NCBI GenBank assembly: GCA_027563935.2
Contig: JANVAS020000222.1
Coordinates: forward strand, 1,674,001-1,738,000
From: Costus lasius
Taxonomy: Eukaryota; Streptophyta; Magnoliopsida; Zingiberales; Costaceae
Reading direction: 5' to 3'
DNA length: 64,000 nt
Within the stretch, counting starts at the first letter, position 1. Each line of letters opens with the position of its first letter. Shown piece by piece: positions 25,501 to 37,500 of this stretch. Under the pieces are notes generated by a model. It was not told where the DNA came from, did no database searches, and saw only the letters and a program-made list of their open reading frames with translations. The position numbers and the translations under genes are program-made.

Positions 25501-28500
25501 ATGATGAGCATGATTAGATCAGATGAACACTGTCACCTGGGTATGGCCATACACTTTTCTCAATCATCTCATCCAGGGGGCCCCTTTAGAACATCACACT
25601 CCTTAAACAAGGAGACGGCAATCCTTTGTCTATCACTAATGCTCTAACCTGACTCAAGCTCACCATCCAAGATAGTCTATAATCATTATGTTTCAAACGA
25701 TATTGAACTATCTCAAAACAATGACAATCATCATTTAGAAAACACAAGTGATCTCAAGTCAGAGGAAATGTGCCACTTGTCATAATCAAGGAATATTCAC
25801 ATTGTGACAAACAATTGAACATCCTAGTAGGGTCTGTCCAGTACATCCCATGTACCCATGAGTCTACATCTTATTCCATGCTCGAAGCATCCTATAAGAT
25901 TAGAACACATATTAGTCTTAACCATATCAAGGCTGTCTCATGTTCACCAAGATACATCGACTAAGGACTTAATAGCATGTCAGCCCAGCTGAACAGCTTT
26001 GAGACATTATTCAGAAGGACATATATTGCAGCAGACAATGTAGCTAACTGAATAACAACCATGCCTTTATAAACATAAGAGTTTATTACATGATACTGAT
26101 ACATTCCCACAGGCCTCAAACATTAGCCTTAAGGGCATACCCCAACAATCTCCCACTTGCACTTAATCTAATGGTTGAGAAATCTCAAACCCATATTATT
26201 ACAGTGCTTTTCATGCTTCTGCTGCGCCAGAGGCTTGGTAAGCGGGTCTGCCAGATTGTCATCTGTATGTACCTTGCAGATTTTGATCTCGCCACGATCA
26301 ATGATCTCCCGGATCAAGTGAAACCGTCTCTGTATGTGCTTGGACTTCTGGTGCGACCGTGGTTCCTTTGCTTGTGCGATTGCTCCAGTGTTATCACAAA
26401 AGATAACCAAAGGATCTGCACTCGAAGGAATGACACCAAGTTCTCTCACGAACTTACGAATCCACACTGCCTCCTTGGATGCTTCCGAGGCTGCAACATA
26501 CTCGGCTTCTGTTGTAGAATCAGCAACAGTTGACTGTTTGAAACTTTTCCACACCACTGCACCTCCATTCAAGCTAAAAACATAGCCTGATTGCGATCGG
26601 AAATCATCCTGGTCAGACTGGAACGAAGCGTCAGTATATCCTTCAATACTGAGTTCTTCCTGACCACCATATATCAAGAACATATCTTTGGTCCTCCGCA
26701 GATATTTTAAGATGTTCTTGACTGCAATCCAGTGCGCCACACCTGGATTACTTTGGAAACGACTGGTTACGCTTAACCCGTAAGCAACGTCTGGGCGAGT
26801 ACACAACATCGCATACATAATGGAACCAATAGCCGAAGCATAAGGCGTATTGTCCATTTCATCTTTCTCAGTCTGTGTTTGTGGACACTGACTCTTCGAA
26901 AGATTCAGACCATGTCTGACTGGAAGATATCCTCGTTTAGAATTCTCTAAATGAAATCTCTCCAGGACCTTTTCGATGTAAGTACTCTGGCACAGCCCGA
27001 GAAGCCTCTTAGATCTATCCCTGTAGATCTTCACACCTAACACATAGGCTGCTTCTCCTAGATCTTTCATCTGGAAACATTTCCTTAGCCATGCTTTAAC
27101 AGCATGCATTTCAGGAATATCATTTCCAATGATCAAGATGTCATCGACGTAGAGGACTAGGAAAGTAATCACGCTCCCACTAAACCTCTTATATACACAC
27201 GGGTCATCTTCGTTCTTGATGAAACCAAATTCAGTGACTGATTCATCAAAACGAATATTCCAGCTTCTTGATGCTTGTTTAAGTCCATAAATAGACTTCT
27301 TTAACTTGCATATCTTATGACGATCTGCTGGATTAGTGAAACCTTCTGGTTGTGTCATATACACATCCTCATCCAGATTTCCATTAAGGAAAGCTGTTTT
27401 CACATCCATCTGCCAAATCTCATAATCATAATATGCAGCTATCGCGAAAAGAATCCGAATAGACTTAAACATGGCTACAGGTGAGAAAGTTTCATCATAA
27501 TCTATCCCGTAGATTTGTTTGAAACCTTTCGCAACTAGCCTGCCTTTATAGGTAACCACGTTACCATCCATGTCAATCTTCTTCTTGAAGATCCATTTAC
27601 AGCCTATAGGGATAACTCCCGGAGGCGGATCAACCAAATCCCAGACTTGGTTATCTGACATGGAGTCCATCTCGGCGCGCATAGCTTCAAGCCATCTTGC
27701 TGACTCCGGTCCACCGACCGCATCCGCATAAGTGAGGGGTTCATCATTGTTAATGATGTAGACTCCGTCATAGCGCTCAGGCTGTCGACGGATCCTACCC
27801 GATCTTCGCGGTTCCCGTGATATCTGAGCCTCAGGTTGTTCAATAACCTGTTCTACCGGCTCAGGCTCATCCAACTCTGCTTGAGCACTTTGTCCTTCCT
27901 CTGGATTCTCATCCAGTTTTATTTCTCTCCCACTGGCCTCTTGCAGAAGAAACTCCTTCTCAAGAAATATGGCCGTCCGAGCAACAAAAACCTTGTTCTC
28001 CTTGGGATCGAAGAAATAATAACCCTTAGTTTCCTTAGGGTAACCGACAAAGATACATTTGTCAGATCTGCTCTCTAGTTTCCCAGAGGCGAGCTTCTTT
28101 ACATAAGCTTCGCAACCCCAGATCCTGATAAATGTCAAGCTTGGCTGTTTCCCATACCATAACTCATATGGCGTCTTGGAAACTGCCTTGGATGGCACTC
28201 GGTTTAGTACCTTTGCAGCTGTTTCCAGTGCAAAACCCCAAAAGGAGTAGGGTAGAGTAGCCTGACTCATCATAGAACGAACCATATCAAGTAGCGTTCT
28301 ATTTCTCCTCTCGGACACACCATTCCATTGCGGTGTTCCTGGTGGAGTGAGCTGTGAGATAATCCCACACTCCTTTAGATAGTCAGTAAATGCATGACTT
28401 AGGTATTCACCACCTCGATCTGAGCGAAGTGCCTTGATATTACGGCCTAGCTGATTCTGTACTTCATTTTTGAACTCTTTGAACTTGTCAAAAGATTCAC

Positions 28501-31500
28501 TTTTATGTCTCATCAGATAGACATAACCATATCTACTGAAATCATCAGTAAAGGTAATGAAGTACTGATAGCCACCTCTGGCATGTTTACTAAATGGCCC
28601 ACACACATCACTGTGTATAAGGTCAAGTAAACCTGAAGCCCTTTGACCTTTGTGAGGAAAAGGTGACTTCGTCATTTAACCCATCAAACAAGCTTTGCAT
28701 GTATCAATCTCCTTATAGGAGAATGATCCCAGCAGTCCATTTTCATGCAACCGCTTAATGCGTTTCTCGTTAATATGGCCTAAACGACTATGCCATAGCA
28801 AGGTGCTGTCATCAGCATACTTGGCTTTCTTAATATCAATTTGCTGTATTGAACATTCCATGTCCAACATGAATAACCCATTGTTAATTGAACCAGTTGC
28901 ATAAACAATATTATCATAAGACAAAATACACTTTGAAATATTGCATTCAAAGGAAAACCCCTTCCTGACAAGAGCAGGAATGGAGATAATATTTTTAGTT
29001 ATACTGGGAACAAAGTAACAACTGTTTAGTTCCAATACAAGTCCAGATGGTAAAGAAATAAAGTAGTCTCCTACAGCAACAGCAGCAACCCGTGCCCCGT
29101 TTCCAACTCGTAGGTCCACCTCATGCTGTCCCACCTGCCTTCTTCTCTTGAGTTCCTGTACATTTGAACAAATGTGAACTCCACATGCAGTGTCCAACAC
29201 CCATGATACAGAAGAAGAAAACATGACCTCAGTCACGAATATACCTGAGCCAGAAGCAAAGCTTCCCCTCTTATCTCCTTGGAGCGCTTTACAGTCCTTT
29301 TTCCAGTGACCCAGCTGGCCACAGTGGAAACACCTGTATTCCTTAGACCGCTTGACCTTCTGCTTCAGAGCCTTGCTGTAACTCTTGACAGGGGCCTTGC
29401 CCTTCTTCCCCTTCTTCTTGTTCCTAGAAGGAACCATCAAGACAGAGGTTGAAGGCTTACCCTTCAGAGTCTCCTCAGTGGTCAAGAGCATATTCAGCAG
29501 CTCTGCCGGAGTACAATCGATTTTGTTCATATTAAAATTAATAATGAACGCGTCGAATGAAGGCGGGAGAGACTGCAGAATAATGTCCACAGCAAGCTCC
29601 TGGTTGATGGTATGCCCCAGTTTCTCTAGAGCCTCCTTGTGCCCAATCATCTTGAGCACGTGAGCTCCCACTGGGCTCCCTTCAGCCAGTTTGCTCTGAA
29701 AGAAGAGCTTTGTCAAATTATAGCGTTCAGTCCTCGCCTGTGCAGCATACAGCATCTTGAGGTTCGCTATCATGTCTATAGCAGACATATCCTCATGCTG
29801 ACGCTGCAGCGGTGGCGTCATAGACGCTAGCATCAGGCAAGCGACATCAATGCTATCATTGACGTGCTTTTCATAGGCTTCCCGAACCGCCCTTGCGGCG
29901 TTCGGAGCGGGCTGCGGCGGTATCGCCGTCTCGAGGACATACAGTTTCCTCTCTGCCTTAAGAACGATCTTAAGGTGTCCAAACCAGTCAGAGAAGTTCG
30001 GCCCACCAAACTTCTCCCTTTCCAGTAGGGATCGCACATTGAAGTTCATGGTGTTCGTTGCTGCAGGTATCTACAACAATACAAGAACAGCAAGGTCAGT
30101 ATCAATGTATAAGAATCAATCAGGACTTAAGAAAGATTCTTTTTCTCACTATTTTATCAGGCGTGAAAAATCCAGCAAAACAGCCCGAAAGAGTAGAACT
30201 CTTTTAGTGAGATGGGATCCAGATTTCATACTTGGTCTCCGCGTCCCGCTCAGGCGAGATAAGATGCACAGAGAGTACAAGCACTAGTTTCTGGTAGGCA
30301 GTCACTGCCGATCGCCAACCCGTGCGATTCCCCTTCATCTGGGCAGTCCAGCAGACTGTGCCAACTGAGTTGGTACAACACAATCTCTGACTCCACAGAT
30401 GGCTGCCTCCATGTGCTACCATATGCGCCACATATGTAGTCTACACGGTCAAGCTGACCCGACCTACTCCCTGGACCACCATGTGCTATGCTGAGCAACG
30501 AGAAGGGATAAATCCCTACTCTGTAACACACAGGTGTAATCCCGCACCGTCTGAAGATAGATGGACGTGCCCACTGAGTGGGTACAACACGGCTCCAACG
30601 ATAATCAGAACAGTGAGGTTTCGCGTCAGAAGGCTTACGAGCTTGATATTTAAGCGTTGGATTTTAACGGTCTTTTATCTTCTTGCCTATCATGCAATTC
30701 CTATGGTGACAGCAGAAGATAATTTAATCATGCAATTCTAATATTAAGCAATAAAAGAAAGCATGAATCTTATGTGGTAAAAGCCCATAGCCCTAGTGAG
30801 ACCTTAACCTAACTTAAGTCTTCACTTGCTCTTCATGGGTCTTTAGCTGCTCATCTGGCCCAAACCTGGGCCCAAGCGCCATCAGCAGCTCTGATGCGCC
30901 CACCAGGAAATTGCGCCAGGTCCTAGGGTCGAACCCTAGACCTCCCACCTGGTCCAGCCACTTGCTGCAAGCGCCTCTGCCAAGTGTGCTTTGTGCTCTT
31001 GTCTAATTAAATTACAAATTTAACTATCTAGACAAGAGTGACACGCAGGTCACTTACATTTATAAATTAAAACACAGTGATGCGCAGATCACAATAATTA
31101 ATTTACAATTTTTTAATTCAGGCTCGCAGGCCCCAGCACAGCACACAAATAATATGAGCAGCCCACATAAGACTAAATAAACAAGCATATGCATCAATCA
31201 ATAACCATGTGATCCATAAAAATTAAAATTTTCGAAAACCCCATAGGATCAATTTTAATTTTCCTTATTTGCCCTACAACCTTACAACGGTCCATTACTA
31301 GGGATCCACTCATCCAACCTAGTCAGATCCACTGCCCTTGCATGCACCAAGTCCTAACTGACTTGCGTCGACCATAAGGTCAACTATGCATGCGCCAGGG
31401 CTGAACGACCACACTGAGGTGTGGCAAGCGGGCGTGACCCCGGGCCTAACTCAGGTGCGTTCAGTAGTCGTCTCAATCAGACATCGCTACACACCTGTCT

Positions 31501-34500
31501 GCAGTCGACCTATAGCCACCATAGGCTTGCGCCAAGGTGCTATCTGGTCGACCCATTCAGGCTGTCAGATGATCTGATCAGACATGTTTGGATCTAACTT
31601 AGGGGTTGACTTCAACCCTAATAACCCGTCTAAGGGTTTTAATGCAGGCGCATCTTAGATCTACAATGAGTCGCGCAAATGATATAATTTTTGAGAAAAA
31701 ACTACTACATGCGCCAACATACATGCGCAAGTAAAACATGAAATAAGTTTCAGCATGAAACATGTTATCATGATGAATTTCGCATGGTGAAGATCTAGAA
31801 TACTTGGAACACATAATCAAAGCAATCATATAAATTTGCATGTAAACCTTGCGCTCTGATACCAATTGAAGGGAACCCCTTTCAAGAGGGGGGCGAAACC
31901 CTAGTTGGCGCAAACTCGATAGGCAGCGGATTCAAGAATCGAAAACATGCAATATATGATCAACCTTTAAAACATGAAAGAAGGAGATGCGATTCATACC
32001 AATGCCATTTAAAGATGGCGCCTTGGAAGATAGAAAGCAACGAAGATTTCCTCCTTAGGACGCGCACACAAGATGAGGATGCGCTTACTCCCTACGGAAT
32101 ATCTTGTGCTAGCAAGATTCCTAGGTGTCTTTGATCGCGTGAGAAGGGAAGAAGATCGCCTTTCCTTGCTTGATTCTCGAGTCTCCAAGACGTGAAAGAG
32201 AGAAGTCTCTTACGAGAGAGAGCGACGAGAATTAGAGGTTGAGGCAACAAGAGATGCGCTCCCTGTAAACATGGGGGGCGTGGTTGCTAAAAATAGCCAA
32301 CCTCTCTTACATGCGATCATGTGTTCATGCCCTCATGAACCAATCGCATTTTCCTCATTACTTTGAACCAAGCGCTCACATCTAGAGCCGGTTCAATTCG
32401 GTCTGGTCTATAAACCAAATAACCCAAGCAATTAGTCCAGATCACATTAAAAACCCTAAGGTGCTTGATCTGACCGTCGATCTCTTGATGCTTCTGATCT
32501 GACCGATCTAGCATCCGTTCTCTCGATCGAAGCTTACCGATCCCAAGCCCTAATCAATCAAACATGATCAGACCAGATCTCACTTACAATCAGAGATTAA
32601 ATCCCTTTAAACTGAACCCGAACAATTCAGTCCACACGATCTGACTTAAGTAAGCCATATCATCAAATTGTGCGACCCTGAGGGTTTCCTTTAAGCGTCG
32701 GTAACGATAACTCACGTTATCACGACCAGTGAGAGGTATCTAGCAACACATCACTGTCTCCCGATATAAAGGAAAGAGTCTTCCAAGACTACACCCAAAA
32801 ACAGCACAAGTGTGAATCAATTCACAAGGCATGCATATTTCCTTTGCCACTGGATGTTCTTATTGGACAAGCCTGTCAAGCTCGTAACTCCAATATGATG
32901 AGCATGATTAGATCAGATGAACACTGTCACCTGGGTATGGCCATACACTTTTCTCAATCATCTCATCCAGGGGGCCCCTTTAGAACATCACACTCCTTAA
33001 ACAAGGAGACGGCAATCCTTTGTCTATCACTAATGCTCTAACCTGACTCAAGCTCACCATCCAAGATAGTCTATAATCATTATGTTTCAAACGATATTGA
33101 ACTATCTCAAAACAATGACAATCATCATTTAGAAAACACAAGTGATCTCAAGTCAGAGGAAATGTGCCACTTGTCATAATCAAGGAATATTCACATTGTG
33201 ACAAACAATTGAACATCCTAGTAGGGTCTGTCCAGTACATCCCATGTACCCATGAGTCTACATCTTATTCCATGCTCGAAGCATCCTATAAGATTAGAAC
33301 ACATATTAGTCTTAACCATATCAAGGCTGTCTCATGTTCACCAAGATACATCGACTAAGGACTTAATAGCATGTCAGCCCAGCTGAACAGCTTTGAGACA
33401 TTATTCAGAAGGACATATATTGCAGCAGACAATGTAGCTAACTGAATAACAACCATGCCTTTATAAACATAAGAGTTTATTACATGATACTGATACATTC
33501 CCACAGGCCTCAAACATTAGCCTTAAGGGCATACCCCAACAGCTATATTGTCATTTCAGCTCACCAAGTTGATGTTAGTTTGTTTATTAAGCAGATAATA
33601 ACAAATGTTATAAGAGTAAAACTTATTCATAAGCTCGGTAAGGTTCCAATAGAAAAGGTCTACCAAGGATAGTGGAGCCATCATTGGGCTGACCTCGCAT
33701 GTTGTTGGCTAAGAGATAATTATAGGATATATGCTACGGTTTGAGCTTGATGAGGACATAAGTCTTAAGAGAGGGAGATTGTAATATCCCGGTTTAGTCC
33801 TAGTTTAGGCCTACTATCATTAATTTGGGTTTATGTATTTTAATAAATTGTGTTATTTTGCTATTTTGGCTCACCAAGTTGATGTCAGTTTGCCCATTAA
33901 GTGGGTCATAACATGCATGGAATTGGATGAGAGCTCTGGTTGACCAATTTAAAGGAAAAAGGGGGAGCTTGAGACCAAGAATAGTCACCATGAGATGGGG
34001 GACCTTGCTGGTAGGTGTGCTTGCTACTAATCAATTAGGAGAGATGGGGGAGCTTGACGGGTATATGAGCTTGAAGAGATGAGGGAGGTCGGTAGTTAGG
34101 GGCGATCCTAACCTTGTGAGATAGGAGAGGATCTTGGTGGAGAAGGGAGCATGGTGGTAAGAAGCTAGAACGAGATGGGTCAACTTGTGGTAGGGGAGCT
34201 TGGTAGGTAGAAGATCTTGACAAAGAAAGATTTAATAGTGGGGTACAATTTAGTTCCTTGCTTGGAATGGGGTGGAGAGTTGCTGAGAAGGTGGGGAGCT
34301 CAATGTAAGTGGCTTGACAATGTTGATCCAATGGTGAGGTGAGGTTGTGATGACGTAGCATGATCAACAATGAGATAATAGCTCATGTGAGTGACCTACT
34401 TAGCAAGCACAAAAGCAGGAGGCAACTTGCGGCGCAGGGTAGTCGCCATTGCTATTGTGATTGGACTATGCCAGAGGTTGCTTGATAAGATGATTAGGGT

Positions 34501-37500
34501 AAAAGTGTTGTGAGAAATCATCAACACCTCTGGTAGGAGCTCTAAATAGGCCATTAGAATGCTGGTGGAACTAGAATCTTTACTATGGGAAATAATCTAA
34601 GAATTTTTCATGCTAACTAAGAGAGGAAAGGAAAATGCTTGATCTCCAAGGTGGTGTGAATGATAATGGAGAGATGAAAAGCACTCACAAAACATGACAA
34701 GATAGGAAATCTAGACGGGAAGATCTTGTTTAAGTTACCTCTTTACAACATCATTACAATTTACATGGTATAAAAATTACAAATCAAGGGAAAAATGTTG
34801 TGGCTGACTTTAATGGATGAACGAGAGCTCCTTGTTGAATGTATGGCATGAAAGCTGATCTTCAAATGTCAAGTTTGTGTTGTTTGCATCCTTGTTGCTT
34901 CTTTGAAGGTTGATTGACAACTTGAGAAGAGTTTGAGGTAATAAGAAGGGATACCATAATAGAAAAATAGTCTTGAGGAAAAGAAAGGAGCTCTAAGTGG
35001 GTAATGATGGCTTATACTAGCGTTTTAAAAATCTAGTTCGCACTAGGTGGTATGGTGGGTATGTAGTAATTTGAGCTTGTACTAATAACGATATCAAGGT
35101 TTCAAATACTGGTCTCGATCATTATAGACCGATCTGTATAGGACGGAACAACCATGTGCAGAGGAAGAGGAAGAGGAAGAGGAAGAGGAAGAGGAAGAGG
35201 AAGAGGAAGAGAGGCAAAAGGAGGAGGAGGAGGTATTCGATGCTTGCCCTTACCGCTTGCCTCTCCTGCACATGTGTCTGGTTAAAGAAGAAGGTGAAGG
35301 AGGAGGAGGTACTTGCCCTTGCAACTTGCCTCTCCCACTACTCATGCAATGTGTGGAGCTATTGTGATGCATTTGACAAGGGCAGGAGGTACCAGACGCC
35401 CACTCTCCACTCGCCTCTTTGATACGAAGGTTTCAAATAATGGTGTGGACCGGTGTTTTGATCTAAGCCTAGACCAGTACATACCAATTCATATTAGATG
35501 GAAGCAAGTGCAGAAGGAGGAGGTACAATAAAGAATTGAGTGCTAGAGAAGGCACCGGATGCTCCTATTTGATATAAAGGTTTTAAATACAAGTCTAAGC
35601 TTGGACAAATATGTACCAAACGGAACCGAGTGTAGATGGAAGGGGGATGAGGAATTGAACTCTTGTTCTTGCCGCTCGTCTCTCTCATATATCGGTTTGG
35701 ACCTGTGTTCTAATTGAAACTTTGACTGGTGTTCTAATTGAAGCTTAGACTGCTACATACACCCGTTCTAGCATAGCGGAAGAAGGTTGGAGTAGGAGGT
35801 ATCAGACGCTCATCTCTGTAGGTACCCCATGATGCGCTTCAGCATCTGTTGCTTAGTGGAAGCTCACAACAAAACCTCCTTTTTTTCTTTTGGACCAGAA
35901 GCTTCGTGGAAGCTCGCAACAGAACGGTATGAACCTCCTTTTCTTCTTCTTTTGGACCGGATTTTGAAATCCTGATCAATATTAAGGTTGGTACTGTATA
36001 TGTGTATATATATATACGAACCTTCATCTGTCCTTTGGTGATTTTTTGGTCTTAGAGTTATTTTGTATTGAATGGCTACCTTGAAACATGCCTAGCTGAA
36101 TTTTGATTGCATATTATGTCTCTCCTTCTGAATGTTTTGTGTAGCCAGTTAGGGAAGTGAACACATTGAACAATGAGATCTTTGTTGAGTGCAATCTTCA
36201 ATGTGTAGCCAATTTTGAAAAGTGAACTCCAATAAGTTCCATCTTGTTGTTGTCTTTATGATGTAGTGAGCTATTGAATGATGTTTTTCTTGTCTTGGAT
36301 ACATGTCCCCTCCCTTGAATCATATGGTTGCCATATGGTTGTCCTGTCTTCTATGTGGCGCCATGGTGGATGGATAGTTATCTTCTAGGTGGCACCACAG
36401 TGGATGGGTGAAGTTTTTGATGATTGGGATGATGACTCAGCATGACTGATGATCTGGCGTGATGACATGTTAACATAGATATCAAAACTTGAGTAAAATG
36501 ATATTGAAAATATAAGACGATGCATGACAGTTTATTATGCATGATATGAATTTGTCTGTGTTGACTAAGTCAAAATTAATGACATTAAAGCATAATTTTT
36601 TATTCATATTATGCATGCAATCACCTTGGAGGCATGAGAACCAGCTGGATTATTTTCCTTATTAGGTGCAACTTTTGCTGAATAGGGGCAATATTAAATG
36701 ATGTTTTGCATTTTGTACATTAGGTTCTTGATGAATGAATAACGTTTCTATATTTTGATTTATTTTTTTCCAACAGCGAAAAAGTTTCAACAAGCTATAG
36801 ATCTGTATAGTCAAGCTATTGAACTGAATGGCTTTAATGCTGTGTATTGGGCAAACCGGGCATTTGCACACATCAAACTTGAAGAATATGGTAGCGCCGT
36901 CCAGGATGCCACTAAGGCTATTGAAATTGACTCTCAATATTCTAAGGTGAGAATGCTTGATGTATGTAATTGTTTGTTTCAAGTCATCCTTGATTAATTG
37001 CATTGCTGATTTTCTATTTCAGGGTTATTATCGGCGTGGTGCAGCATTTCTTGCCATGGGAAAATTCAAGGAAGCTCTGAAAGATTTTCAACAGGTACAT
37101 TCTTTATTGACAATTATCTTAGTCATTTATGTCAAGAACATTGTCTATATTTGTGTCATTTATCATGTGAAACTATATCTATATGTCATAATGTAACTGA
37201 TGTGTTAGTATTTTGTGACTGTTTCTATTGCACTTCTTTAATCCTTCCAATATACTTTTTTCTATATTTATTTATTTATTAAAGGTCTCTAAATCAGGCC
37301 AGATAGATGCGTCTTCTATTTGTTACTTCATAATGTATTTCCGGGCATCTTTTATTATCCTCTATTTCTTTGATCAGCAATGCTTAACTTTTCTGACTTG
37401 GTGAGCTATGCTGATTAAAATAAGACAATTGTTTAACATTTTCTACTTAAATAGGTGAAAAAAATTTGCCCGAATGATCCTGATGCAACCAAGAAGTTGA

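Larger units (their letters stand above)
24473..33541 (-). mobile_element. Copia element 2, nearly intact, in PP5 intron 1
   Basis: 9,069-bp copia element antisense to PP5. Both LTRs are 1,675 bp and I saw no difference between them on reading, which points to a very recent insertion. It has the canonical primer site, a polypurine tract, a GCTAT target duplication and a 1,293-codon gag-pol frame with a single internal stop. It belongs to the same family as element 1 but to a different LTR subfamily (TGAAGGGAACCCC against TGAAAGTCCCC at the U5 end, + strand view). Confidence 0.97.

Noticed and set aside
33484..34370. Frames of 62-111 residues in intron 1 right of copia element 2
   Set aside because: No family motifs; they run across LTR edges or G-rich relic sequence.
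35156..35422. Frame with a long Lys/Arg run
   Set aside because: It is the translation of the AGAGGA microsatellite.
37095..37196. Hydrophobic read-through after exon 3 that could be taken for a membrane segment
   Set aside because: It is AT-rich intron sequence read in frame; splice signals are normal, the frame stops soon, and the membrane isoform of plant PP5 has its extra segment after exon 4, not here.
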